Assembly (NCBI GenBank): GCA_946405805.1
Contig: CAMJIL010000015.1
Location: 1-47,802 of the forward strand
Direction of reading: 5' to 3'
Origin: an uncultured Prevotellaceae bacterium
GTDB taxonomy: Bacteria; Bacteroidota; Bacteroidia; Bacteroidales; Bacteroidaceae
Length of the DNA stretch: 47,802 bases
This document shows positions 26,990-35,133 of the stretch, piece after piece (position 1 is the first letter of the stretch; each line of letters starts with the position of its first letter). The position numbers were made by a program, and so were the translations under genes. Below the pieces are notes generated by a model. It searched no databases, was not told the DNA's origin, and saw nothing but the letters and a program-made list of their open reading frames with translations.

Positions 26990-28141
26990 TTAGAATATAA
27001 TTGTCACTGATTTCTTTTTAATATCCTTTGTTGTGGGTGAGCCTTCAACGGTGACGCGCTTTTTTGCCAATTCGTCATCTGACAATGAGCCATCTTCATA
27101 TCCGTTGTCGCATGCCCAACTTGCATCAACAGTAGCTTTGAAAGAGCCGCCGCTCACGATGATGCCTGTGTCACTCTTTATGGCCTTCGGCTTTCCGTTG
27201 GTGTTGTCACCAGTTGTCGTTGCCACCAGTGTGCCACCCTTGAATATGATGTCTCGGGTGCAGTTGATACCCTTTCCGCCATCACCGCTGCTGGTCATAG
27301 TGAGTGAGCCGGCTGTCATAGTGAATGGATAGTCGCACTTTATGCAGGCAGCACTGCTGTAATCCATTGTACTGCTGTCATAGACGCAATCGCCGCTTGT
27401 AGCGATAGTGGTGTTACCGCCATTGATGACAACGATAGAGTCACACCTGATGCCACGGGCAGCATCTGCTGTTACATTGATGTCGATGGTACCATTGTTT
27501 ATCCACAGACCGTCGTTCACCTTTATACCACTGCCTGAAGGGGATTTGACATTCAGCGTGACATTATCGTCAATGACAATGAAGTCGTCACAAGCTATGG
27601 CATGTCTGCAGTTACCCGTAACATTCAAGGTTCCGGTACCATATAGATACATCTCTCCTTCGCTGAAGAGTGCTCCCTTCTGGTCATACACCTGTTCGGT
27701 ATAGGTCGTGCCGTCGGTCAGGGTGTTGGTAGTGCCGCCGGCAACCTCTAAGTATAGGTATTTGCTACCCTGATTATTGATGGCAGGCCCGTCAACATTA
27801 TTGATGCTGACGCCATTCAGTTTGATGCCATATTTCTTCTGTCTGTTTACGAGCAGTGAGCCGTCAGTAGTAGTGCCCGACAATATAAGCAGCAGTGAGT
27901 CTATTTCGCTGGTAACGGTAACGTCGGCCCCGTTTATCGTAACGTAGTTGGCGTCATCTCCGCTTACTGTAACGCTACCACCATTGTAGGTGATAGAGAT
28001 GACCTTGATAGCATCTTCCGGAATGGGGTCTGTGGATGACGAGGACGATGACCCGTTCGTATAAGAACTGAAGTCCGTATCATCGTTCTTACAGGCAACT
28101 ATCGTGACTGCTGCTATTAGTAGTAGGAATATCTTTTTCAT
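26990..28141 (-). CDS. Beta-helix carbohydrate-binding lipoprotein (Cthe_2159/DUF4353-like)
   Basis: A 383-residue predicted lipoprotein (VACKN lipobox, Ser-rich linker about residues 25-42). The body is a repetitive right-handed beta-helix with turns such as 'GIKLNGVSINNVDGPAINNQG', 'HAIACDDFIVIDDNVTLNV' and 'GIRCDSIVVINGGNTTIAT'. This matches the Cthe_2159 family, whose founder binds acidic cell-wall sugars. Family genes often neighbour VTC-domain and DUF4956 genes, as here. Last gene of the four-gene operon, 15 bp after DUF2490. Confidence 0.85.
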   Translation of the reverse strand: MKKIFLLLIAAVTIVACKNDDTDFSSYTNGSSSSSSTDPIPEDAIKVISITYNGGSVTVSGDDANYVTINGADVTVTSEIDSLLLILSGTTTDGSLLVNRQKKYGIKLNGVSINNVDGPAINNQGSKYLYLEVAGGTTNTLTDGTTYTEQVYDQKGALFSEGEMYLYGTGTLNVTGNCRHAIACDDFIVIDDNVTLNVKSPSGSGIKVNDGLWINNGTIDINVTADAARGIRCDSIVVINGGNTTIATSGDCVYDSSTMDYSSAACIKCDYPFTMTAGSLTMTSSGDGGKGINCTRDIIFKGGTLVATTTGDNTNGKPKAIKSDTGIIVSGGSFKATVDASWACDNGYEDGSLSDDELAKKRVTVEGSPTTKDIKKKSVTIIF

Positions 28142-28156
28142 GCGTTTTTTCCTTTT

Positions 28157-28909
28157 TTAGAATTTAAACTTATACCCTGCTCCTATGTAATGCTTGTCAG
28201 GGTCATATTCATCTTCATCCACGTTATGCATTTTCTGAAAGCGGTAGAAGGCATTCAGCGAATGATGTTTCGTCAGTCGTATGTCGGTGCCAATGGTATA
28301 GCGCACCTTTTCAATGGCCCACGCATGGTAGGTCTCAATGCTTAGGAAAGGTGTGAGGAGTGCCTTCTTCTTGTCGTAGGATATCTCGAAGCGCGAGCGA
28401 AGCTGGTTTCGGCCTCTTCCGGAGCGTACCTTGTTCTCCCACAGTTCGTTGTCAAAATCCCAACGCGTTACGGTCTTCTCGGGACGATAGGTGTATTGCC
28501 AGCGTTCACGCAGCGACAGCTTTATGTTGTTTGAGAACTTGTATGAGCCCGTCAGACTTGCATAGAAACGATGTTTCACACCCCAATAGCTGGGACGCCA
28601 GTTGTTATAGAGGCCATTCGCCTTGTAGTTTATGTTCTCATGAAAATTATAGTCGAGAAATTTGTAACCTGCATCAGCCTTCAGCCAACTGAGCAACTTA
28701 TATGAAGCGCCAAGGCCTACACCCCAGCGGTCCATCGTCCTGAAATTATTGCGGGTACGCATGTCTGCCTCCATTGAGATGTCCAGACGCTTATTTATCT
28801 TCTTCTCCGCCTCAAGACCGAGAATCAGGCCGCCTTCGCTGTCTGCAAATGTCGGCATACTGATGGCAAACATCAGGAGTGCTGCAAATTTGCGTTTAAA
28901 CATTTTCAT
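28157..28909 (-). CDS. DUF2490-like outer-membrane beta-barrel protein
   Basis: A 250-residue exported protein (signal peptide about 1-22, 'PTFADSE'). Alternating amphipathic strands ('DISMEADMRTRNNFRTMDRWGVGLGASYKLL', 'NIKLSLRERWQYTYR') end in 'YIGAGYKFKF' with a terminal aromatic, typical of a small outer-membrane barrel. It overlaps DUF4956 by 14 bp. Role unknown. Confidence 0.83.
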   Translation of the reverse strand: MKMFKRKFAALLMFAISMPTFADSEGGLILGLEAEKKINKRLDISMEADMRTRNNFRTMDRWGVGLGASYKLLSWLKADAGYKFLDYNFHENINYKANGLYNNWRPSYWGVKHRFYASLTGSYKFSNNIKLSLRERWQYTYRPEKTVTRWDFDNELWENKVRSGRGRNQLRSRFEISYDKKKALLTPFLSIETYHAWAIEKVRYTIGTDIRLTKHHSLNAFYRFQKMHNVDEDEYDPDKHYIGAGYKFKF

Positions 28910-29579
28910 AGTCCGAAGTCCTTAGTTTTAGTTTTTCGTCAATTTCCCTATCCACCTTTCCGTCGTAATAAACACGCAGCACGGCCATATCGCGAAGGAA
29001 ATCCACAGCGCCTACCTTCACGTTAATAACCTTCACGCCGAGCCTCTCCTCAAGGTCTGCCATAAGTTCCTGACGGCGCTCTTTCTTGATGAGGTCTATG
29101 CGGTCATACTGCACCAACTTTGAACTGTTCACCTTCAGGAATCTCTCAAAGAAGATGATAACGATTATTGTGATAATGTCTATCACCACAAGTTCCATCA
29201 GTGGCGTACCTGTCACCTTGCCTTTAGAGTCTATGTCAAAAGAGTCAGACATGGCATGAATCACCGACAGACATACTACGACAAAGAGATAAGTCATCTC
29301 GCGCACCGGCATCGTGTCCGTACGATAACGCATAATGGAGAAGATACCAAAGAGTCCCAAGCCGACACCCATTGTAGCCTTACCACGGTCCATGCCCATC
29401 ATCAGATATACAAGGAAGAAAATGGCGACGGAGATTATCATGAAGGTAAAATAGAAGTCACGACGCTTGCCTTTCTTAAAATAAAGGAAGTGAACAATCA
29501 TCCAATTGACGATGAGACAGACAAAAAATCTCACTAACGTATCGCCAAAGTCGGCAGAAAATAGAAATAAGTCTTTCAT
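28896..29579 (-). CDS. DUF4956-family membrane protein
   Basis: A 227-residue protein with about four N-terminal helices, 'GVGLGLFGIFSIMRYRTDTMPVREMTYLF' (the DUF4956 hallmark), and a soluble C-terminal domain ending 'VDFLRDMAVLRVYYDG'. The ATG at 29579 is chosen; a TTG at 29600 would extend it by seven residues encoded by simple AATTATG repeats. DUF4956 proteins are regularly encoded beside VTC-domain polyphosphate polymerase-like proteins; a joint membrane complex is plausible but unproven. Confidence 0.87.
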   Translation of the reverse strand: MKDLFLFSADFGDTLVRFFVCLIVNWMIVHFLYFKKGKRRDFYFTFMIISVAIFFLVYLMMGMDRGKATMGVGLGLFGIFSIMRYRTDTMPVREMTYLFVVVCLSVIHAMSDSFDIDSKGKVTGTPLMELVVIDIITIIVIIFFERFLKVNSSKLVQYDRIDLIKKERRQELMADLEERLGVKVINVKVGAVDFLRDMAVLRVYYDGKVDREIDEKLKLRTSDYENV

Positions 29580-29596
29580 AATATATAATTCATAAT

Positions 29597-30349
29597 TCAA
29601 AATTCATAATTCAAAATTTTTCTTACTTCAATCAGCTTTTGCTTAAAGCGGTTTACGGGTAGCAGGTTCTCGCATGTCAATGCCGACCCCATGCAATATT
29701 TTGAAAAGCCGTGAGGCTGAATGCGCAGTTGACGCAGCATTTGCAGTATAGGTGAATATACGAGCCCGTCACGTTTCAACTCTATGATAACCATATTGCC
29801 CATGTCCATTTGTCTTCCGTTCTGAAGATTCTCGAAATGCAGCTGTGAGTCAATCGTCACACGTTCTGTCTTCCCCTTGTTCACCAGCGTGATACGCGAA
29901 AAATGATTGTTCAGAGCCGGTTGCAGGGTATTTACATCATAGCGCAAATGCTTCGCCAGAAAAGCCCGTTTCTCTCCATCCATCAGGTTCATATCCGTCA
30001 CCTCAATGCGTTTCTTCTTCGTGCGCCCATGATTATTCTTCGTCTTAACCTCCATAAACTGAAGGTCAGAGATGCAATAGGTGCGGAAGCGTATCTTCTG
30101 GCGGTTTGCATGTCCGTGTTGATGAGCAGAGTACATGTCGAAGTCGGTTGTATCAAAGTATGTGGTATCATACTCCAGATTGCTTTTGCCGTCAATCTGC
30201 TGTATGAAATAATCCTGCTGCGCCATTTCCAACAACTGACAGAGCTTCTGCTGATTCGTCACAAACTTAGTGTCTATGCGATTCATCAGTTTTACGCTTT
30301 TCATCTGTTCCAGCGATATCGGAGCAAAAGAGTCAATCAGTTTCGTCAT
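29597..30349 (-). CDS. VTC-domain (polyphosphate polymerase-like) protein
   Basis: A 250-residue soluble protein of the VTC/CYTH tunnel fold: 'LMNRIDTKFVTN' (Arg-X-Asp-X-Lys), 'YDTTYFDTTDFDMYSAHQHGHANRQKIRFRTY', 'FMEVKTKNNHGRTKKKR' and 'VIIELKRDG' supply the basic and acidic residues lining the tunnel. Eukaryotic Vtc4 makes polyphosphate from ATP with this fold; bacterial activity is inferred. First gene of the operon, with its own promoter, and the stretch after its stop is an AATTCATAATTCAAA simple repeat. Confidence 0.9.
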   Translation of the reverse strand: MTKLIDSFAPISLEQMKSVKLMNRIDTKFVTNQQKLCQLLEMAQQDYFIQQIDGKSNLEYDTTYFDTTDFDMYSAHQHGHANRQKIRFRTYCISDLQFMEVKTKNNHGRTKKKRIEVTDMNLMDGEKRAFLAKHLRYDVNTLQPALNNHFSRITLVNKGKTERVTIDSQLHFENLQNGRQMDMGNMVIIELKRDGLVYSPILQMLRQLRIQPHGFSKYCMGSALTCENLLPVNRFKQKLIEVRKILNYEF

Positions 30350-30378
30350 TAAGAGGAAAAATTGTTAGGAAATCGGTG

Positions 30379-30410
30379 CAAAGGTAAAAAGAAAAGTGCA
30401 ATTGTGCAAT
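30379..30410 (-). promoter_or_regulatory. Promoter of the VTC operon
   Basis: Minus strand: -7 TACCTTTG (30379-30386) followed by CA, -33 ATTG (30407-30410), 20 nt apart. Start near 30372, about 23 nt before the ATG. The 423-bp region to xerD holds this promoter and the xerD promoter array; no other gene is visible. Confidence 0.65.
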
Positions 30411-30501
30411 TATTTTCAGCAAAATGTATGTTTCATTCAGCAAATCTTCTTCCCCAGTCTTTAGAGGTAGGTGGTGTATCGCTAAAAAAAGTTTCTTTTT
30501 A

Positions 30502-30760
30502 TTTGGTATTTTACTCACTTAATCGTACCTTTGACCTGGCGGTCGTAATCGGGCTCTGCACGCTTATACCTTTAGGTGTAAGAATGGTACTTCGTCTCGA
30601 TAATACCGCAAAATAAAAATTAATTCTTATTTTTTTGCATTTCTCATAACTTAATCGTACCTTTGACTTTTGTCCAAGGTACTTCGTCTCGATAATACCG
30701 CAAAATAAAAATTTTTATTCTTATTTTGCTTGCATTATTCAAGACTTAATCGTACCTTTG
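30502..30760 (+). promoter_or_regulatory. Triple tandem promoter array upstream of xerD
   Basis: Three -33/-7 pairs, each with exactly 20 nt between boxes and an identical -7 TACCTTTG: 30502-30505/30526-30533, 30634-30637/30658-30665 and 30729-30732/30753-30760. The spacers between promoters share GGTACTTCGTCTCGATAAT and an AT-rich palindrome (GCAAAATAA...TTATTTTGC). The last -7 box ends 12 nt before the xerD ATG. Confidence 0.8.
30517..30665 (+). repeat. 149-bp inverted repeat, right copy
   Basis: Ungapped, inverted match to 26748-26896, about 94 percent identical. It contains the -7 box of promoter 1 and all of promoter 2 of the xerD array, plus the hairpin CTTATACC-TTTA-GGTGTAAG. Together the two copies enclose the VTC/DUF4956/DUF2490/beta-helix operon. 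Confidence 0.85.
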
Positions 30761-30772
30761 CAAGCGAAAGCA

Positions 30773-31717
30773 ATGAATAATATCAAGGAACAGTTTCGTC
30801 GCTACCTGCGTTTGCAGAAGGGTTTGTCTCCAAATACGTTGGAGGCATACCTGCACGATGTGTCGCTACTGTTTTCGTGGGTGGCGGATCAAATGTCAAA
30901 TGTCGAAGGTCAAAGGTCAAACGTCTGTGAGGATGCTGCCATTGATGACAGAATAAAACAGTTGAAGCTTGCTGACCTGGAGGAATTCTCGGCTTCGTTG
31001 TTCGATTTAGGTATCGCTCCTTCTTCGCATGCCCGCATATTGTGTGGCGTCAGGGCATTGTATCGGTTCCTCGAAATAGATGGTTACATCGACCAAGACC
31101 CTTCGGAACTGTTGGAGTCACCGATACAGGCAAAGCATCTTCCGGAAGTTCTCTCTACAAAAGAGATAGATATGCTGGAGTCTGCCATAGACCTCAGCAA
31201 ATGGGAGGGCCACAGAAACCGGGCCATCATAGAGGTGCTTTTCTCGTGCGGCCTGCGCGTTTCTGAGCTGGTGACCCTGAAACTGTCACAGGTTTATGAG
31301 GACGAACGCTATGTCCGCGTTATGGGAAAGGGTTCAAAGGAACGCTTGATACCTATTTCCGAGAATGCCATTCGCGAGCTGCACCTGTGGTATGATGACC
31401 GCAATAAGATGGTAATAAAAAAAGGAGAAGAGGATTTTGTCTTCCTCAACCGTCGTGGCGCACATCTCACACGCACTATGATTCTCATTATGATAAAGCA
31501 ATACGCAAAGGATGCTGGCATAAAAAAGACGATTTCACCGCATACTTTGCGTCATTCTTTCGCCACAGCATTGTTAGAAGGCGGCTGTTCCCTGCGTGCC
31601 ATACAGGCCATGTTAGGCCACGAAAGCATCGGCACGACAGAGATATACACCCACATCGATATGACCACCCTCAGGGACGAGATAGAACATCATCATCCCA
31701 GAAATATCACGAAATAA
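30773..31717 (+). CDS. xerD: Tyrosine recombinase XerD
   Basis: Chromosome-dimer-resolution recombinase, 314 residues from the ATG at 30773; the upstream TTG at 30758 lies inside the promoter -7 box. The N-terminal SAM-like domain starts 'FRRYLRLQKGLSPNTLEAYLHDVSLL'. The catalytic set is Arg in CGLRVSEL (about 162), Lys in GKGSKER, His-x2-Arg in HTLRHSF (about 257-260), His in LGHESIGTTEIYTH and the final Tyr there. Residues about 43-58 are encoded by GGTCAAA-type simple repeats and form an insertion in the first domain. The predicted leader is only a few nt. The MBL gene follows after 2 bp. Confidence 0.95.
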   Translation: MNNIKEQFRRYLRLQKGLSPNTLEAYLHDVSLLFSWVADQMSNVEGQRSNVCEDAAIDDRIKQLKLADLEEFSASLFDLGIAPSSHARILCGVRALYRFLEIDGYIDQDPSELLESPIQAKHLPEVLSTKEIDMLESAIDLSKWEGHRNRAIIEVLFSCGLRVSELVTLKLSQVYEDERYVRVMGKGSKERLIPISENAIRELHLWYDDRNKMVIKKGEEDFVFLNRRGAHLTRTMILIMIKQYAKDAGIKKTISPHTLRHSFATALLEGGCSLRAIQAMLGHESIGTTEIYTHIDMTTLRDEIEHHHPRNITK

Positions 31718-31719
31718 CG

Positions 31720-32511
31720 ATGAAGTGGACTATACTATCAGACAACCGAACGAATGACTGCCGGCTTCAAACCGAGCACGGGCTGTCTATCCTGTTAGAG
31801 ACGGACAAGCATCGGATATTACTTGACACTGGAGCCAGTGATGTGTTTATCCGTAATGCAGAGAGATTAGGCATTGACCTCGGTATGGTGGATTATGTAT
31901 TTATCTCTCATGGGCACAGCGACCATGCGGGAGGGCTGAGGTATTTTGTTGAACATAATCGTCAGGCTAAGATTATCGTCTCGCCCGATGCCGTCAGCGG
32001 GCAGTTCTATTCCAAGCGAGGGAATCTTCACAGTATTACTGCTGAATGGCCGGAAGAGATAAAAGGGAGGCTGATACCTGTTGATAATACTTGCGAGATA
32101 GCCGACGACCTCCATATTATCGCCCATATCCCACAAACGCATCCTATGCCACAGGGCAATAAACATCTGTTCATAAAAAACGCGGATGGCGACTATGAGA
32201 ACGATGATTTCCGTCATGAACTGGCGCTATATACAGATGGCCTGCTCTTTACAGGATGTGCCCATAGCGGCTTGGAAAACATTCTTGCGGCCTGCCCATA
32301 TCCCGTCCGCACTGTTGTCGGAGGATTCCATCTGCTTGACGGCCACGAGACAGAGGAGGAACTCACGGAGCTTGCTCAAAGATTAACAGAAGCCTATCCC
32401 AGAACTCGCTTCTATACCAGTCACTGTACAGGTGACAGAGTGTATGAGGTAATGAAAAGCGTGATGGGAGAACAGCTACGGTTTTTCAGATGTGGAGAAG
32501 AGACCTTTTAA
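31720..32511 (+). CDS. MBL-fold metallo-hydrolase
   Basis: A 263-residue cytoplasmic metallo-beta-lactamase-fold protein. It has the metal motif HGHSDHAGG, further metal ligands in 'TGCAHSGLENIL' and a C-terminal 'VVGGFHLL'. This resembles the group (COG1237-like) annotated as beta-ribofuranosylaminobenzene 5'-phosphate synthase-related hydrolases. Substrate unknown. It starts 2 bp after xerD and must be co-transcribed. Confidence 0.88.
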   Translation: MKWTILSDNRTNDCRLQTEHGLSILLETDKHRILLDTGASDVFIRNAERLGIDLGMVDYVFISHGHSDHAGGLRYFVEHNRQAKIIVSPDAVSGQFYSKRGNLHSITAEWPEEIKGRLIPVDNTCEIADDLHIIAHIPQTHPMPQGNKHLFIKNADGDYENDDFRHELALYTDGLLFTGCAHSGLENILAACPYPVRTVVGGFHLLDGHETEEELTELAQRLTEAYPRTRFYTSHCTGDRVYEVMKSVMGEQLRFFRCGEETF

Positions 32512-32688
32512 GGTAGGAATTTCACCAGACGAATACCCGATATAAAAGTCTGTCACTCAGGAAATCCGGAAATGTCTAACTATTTTATGTTACTCAGAAT
32601 CTCCTTTGTATTGTTCCTATTCTTGTAATTTTAGGAATAAAACACCTTTCTTATTTTGCGAGTCTGTGAATCTAAGAGTCAGTGCCGC

Positions 32689-34269
32689 CTACTGAGTTAT
32701 CACGACCTTCTTACCTTGATGGACATACATGCCTTTCTTAGCAGGCTTGCCTGTAAGTTTCCTACCAGTCAGGTCATACCATGCATCAGACATCATACTT
32801 CTTACATCAGCCATCGTCTTGATTCCTGTGGGCTGCGCAGCGTCAATCCATTCGAAATAATCAATAAAATCGATGGCCAACTTCGTCATGAATGTGCTGC
32901 CAGATTTCAGATGGTCGCTGTCGCTAAAGGTATCGTCAATGCGGTATATATCGTTTTCACCGTCGGGATGGGCATCGCGGAAGGCGAGGTAATTGCCGTA
33001 AGGCACAACCGTATCACCTTTCGAGTGTGCAAACTGTATGCGGTGCTGAGGCTGCCAGCCAGTGCAGACATTGTTGGACTCCAAGGCATAGCGCATATCC
33101 TCATAGGCATTGCCAGTCAACGCAGGCGCACTGTTGAAGTTGGCAGGATTCTTCATATAGTTGTAGAAATCCGGAGTAAAGATTTTGTCGAGTTTGGCCC
33201 ATGCAACTGTCTGCGTGCCCCAAATCATACCCGGAACCACTTGTTTGAAGAACATCTCGTTCATATTGTCAGGAGCAGGGTATGTCTTCTCTCCAATGGT
33301 GACAGAGCCATTGTCTATCTGGCTGAGCCATGCATTGTTGATGTCGTCAGTGCTCATAGTCTTGCTATTCAACCAGTCCATGATGCCAGTATCGAGGAAC
33401 GTTTGTGCAAAATAGTCGCTAAGTTTGTGACTGGACATAGAGGGGTTGCTGACAATCATGCCATTCATAATCATAGGAAGTACAGCAGGCAAGGTAACCT
33501 GGTCTTCGCGATGGTCAGTAGTAACTCCATAGCTGGTGCCGTCATCATCCAAGTAGTAACGCATGGTGGCGATGAGGTCGTAGGGACCGTCACCACAAAA
33601 GGTGCCACGGAAGTGAAGCTGGTCGCTGAGATTATTTTGTTCGATATAGCGTTGCACAGCGAGGGCCACTGCACCACCCTGTGAATATCCTATGTTGAAA
33701 CAACGCCAGTCGTCTTTCAGCGGCAGGGTGTTATCGGCACCGTCAAGTTTAGCATAAAGCTCCAGTCCGTAGGTTAATGCATCAACAACCTGCTGGGCCG
33801 TTACATCTTCAGCCAGATAGGGATGCGTCCTGTCACTCGACACGCCATACCCCTCATAGTCGGGCATAATGACGATGCTGCGTTTGACGACGGATCTGAA
33901 AGGAGTTTGCTCGTCGTAGTCACCGCCTTCAAACAAGATGGAGAGAACCACAAAGTCGGCAGTTTTCGATGTAGCACTGGTAGGACATTGCGAATTGGCG
34001 GAAACAGTATAGTGGCTATATAGGTGGACGGACTCGATAGCTGCATCTTCTGGTGGCGTAGTAGGTGCCCAGCAACATAATAACGACGAGAGCACAACAG
34101 GTTCGCCCGTCACGCTGGTCGATGGGTAGTTGAACTTATAAACCATTCGGTTGTTCAGCGTCGTGATATACGGTTCCAACTCAGTGGAAGGTGTCGGTGC
34201 CTGTGCCCATGCTCCCTGTACCACTGCACACAGCAGTACCAAAACGTAACATAAAGAAATCCTTTTCAT
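32689..34269 (-). CDS. Secreted alpha/beta hydrolase with sorting-like C-terminal tail
   Basis: About 526 residues from ATG 34269, where a signal peptide begins ('RISLCYVLVLLCAVVQGAWAQ'). An open frame reaches 34392 but passes through the promoter. The catalytic triad is Ser in GYSQGG (about 197), Asp in HSKGDTVVPY (about 416) and His in SDSDHLKSG (about 450), suggesting a lipase/esterase or peptidase. The C-terminus 'WYDLTGRKLTGKPAKKGMYVHQGKKVVITQ' is the type-A sorting-like tail seen on many exported Bacteroidales proteins. A stand-alone gene; the 177 bp before it (32512-32688) show no gene. Confidence 0.85.
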   Translation of the reverse strand: MKRISLCYVLVLLCAVVQGAWAQAPTPSTELEPYITTLNNRMVYKFNYPSTSVTGEPVVLSSLLCCWAPTTPPEDAAIESVHLYSHYTVSANSQCPTSATSKTADFVVLSILFEGGDYDEQTPFRSVVKRSIVIMPDYEGYGVSSDRTHPYLAEDVTAQQVVDALTYGLELYAKLDGADNTLPLKDDWRCFNIGYSQGGAVALAVQRYIEQNNLSDQLHFRGTFCGDGPYDLIATMRYYLDDDGTSYGVTTDHREDQVTLPAVLPMIMNGMIVSNPSMSSHKLSDYFAQTFLDTGIMDWLNSKTMSTDDINNAWLSQIDNGSVTIGEKTYPAPDNMNEMFFKQVVPGMIWGTQTVAWAKLDKIFTPDFYNYMKNPANFNSAPALTGNAYEDMRYALESNNVCTGWQPQHRIQFAHSKGDTVVPYGNYLAFRDAHPDGENDIYRIDDTFSDSDHLKSGSTFMTKLAIDFIDYFEWIDAAQPTGIKTMADVRSMMSDAWYDLTGRKLTGKPAKKGMYVHQGKKVVITQ

Positions 34270-34374
34270 AGTTTTGTGTTTGTTAGAAAATATATTGTAC
34301 TTCATCAGTCTGAGGTGTATTTTCAATAACTTTTGACAGTCAAAAACTACACTTTTCAATGAAATTTCATGCTG

Positions 34375-34406
34375 CAAAATTACACTTTTCAAACGAAACG
34401 ACCAAA
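34375..34406 (-). promoter_or_regulatory. Promoter of the secreted alpha/beta hydrolase gene
   Basis: Minus strand -7 TAATTTTG (34375-34382) followed by CA and -33 TTTG (34403-34406), 20 nt apart. Predicted start near 34368 gives a leader of about 100 nt and supports ATG 34269 as the true start. Confidence 0.72.
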
Positions 34407-34519
34407 TAAATGCAGAAAATATTATGTTTTAGGTCAAAACAATGGCATTATCAACACAACCTATGTTCTTTTTTGCAATAATTGGCAGAATTGTTAAAGC
34501 TTTCATATTTAGAATAGAA

Positions 34520-34548
34520 AAGGTGCAACCATGTCAAAGTTGCGCCTT
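34520..34548. terminator. Bidirectional Rho-independent-type terminator
   Basis: A 10-bp stem (34520-34529 with 34539-34548, one G-T pair) with a 9-nt loop. On the minus strand it is followed by TTTTC and on the plus strand by AATTTTTG. It lies 12 bp past the stop of the minus-strand gene at 34560. Confidence 0.75.
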
Positions 34549-34559
34549 AATTTTTGATT

Positions 34560-35000
34560 TTATCGCTCAAAATCCCAACCTGTTTCGTAATGGTCGAAGG
34601 CCAGGCCTTCTGTAGGGCCATATTTGGCGAGGATGGCCATAATGTCCGCCTGCTGTTTAGGCGTGAGTTTGTTTTCACCACTATGGTAGCGGTAATATGG
34701 TCCGCAGCCTTTGCTGAAATAATGGCTAACCTTACGGCGTGCTGTAGCCCTCAGATATTGTGGCACATTATTATAAATACGCGTGAATCCCCACGCTTTC
34801 GTTACTATCTTTACTTCATTGAAATGCTCACATTGCCCATTCTTCCAAGCATCCGGATAGATGGCTGGTCCGGCAAGCACCATTTCAGGCTTGCGCAGAT
34901 AGGCCTGATAGTGCATACAATTGTCACGTAACTGGCATGCTTCGTTGAAGCAAAGCTTATATTTGGATGGAATATCTTTAATTTCTAATTCTTTTTCCAT
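34560..35000 (-). CDS. Hypothetical protein (DUF6078-like)
   Basis: A 146-residue soluble protein with three cysteines near the N-terminus ('YKLCFNEACQLRDNCMHY'), a spacing that suggests metal binding with the later 'GQCEHFNEV'. Basic middle segment 'RATARRKVSHYFSKGCGPYYRYHSGEN'. It resembles a conserved Bacteroidales family I recall as DUF6078, but I cannot confirm this. Downstream of vapE on the same strand, separated by a repeat-rich 131-bp gap, and ended by a strong hairpin. Confidence 0.7.
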   Translation of the reverse strand: MEKELEIKDIPSKYKLCFNEACQLRDNCMHYQAYLRKPEMVLAGPAIYPDAWKNGQCEHFNEVKIVTKAWGFTRIYNNVPQYLRATARRKVSHYFSKGCGPYYRYHSGENKLTPKQQADIMAILAKYGPTEGLAFDHYETGWDFER

Positions 35001-35037
35001 TTCATTATTAAATTAATAATTTTACAAAAAATCTCTC

Positions 35038-35133
35038 ATCTCTCCCTTCAACCCTCCTGAGGCCCCTAAAATAGGGAGGTTGAGCACGGGAGAGATGTTC
35101 TTGATCTCTCCCATATCTCTCCCTTCAACCCTC
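35038..35133. repeat. ATCTCTCCC repeats downstream of vapE
   Basis: The 19-bp sequence ATCTCTCCCTTCAACCCTC occurs at 35038-35056 and 35115-35133, with an inverted, imperfect copy between them ending in GGGAGAGAT. The second copy includes the last bases of the vapE gene. Confidence 0.8.

Noticed and set aside
30758..30772. TTG start for xerD
   Set aside because: It lies inside the -7 box, so it would not be transcribed from the nearest promoter.
34270..34392. Upstream start of the secreted hydrolase
   Set aside because: The frame crosses a well-spaced promoter, and the signal peptide begins only at 34269.
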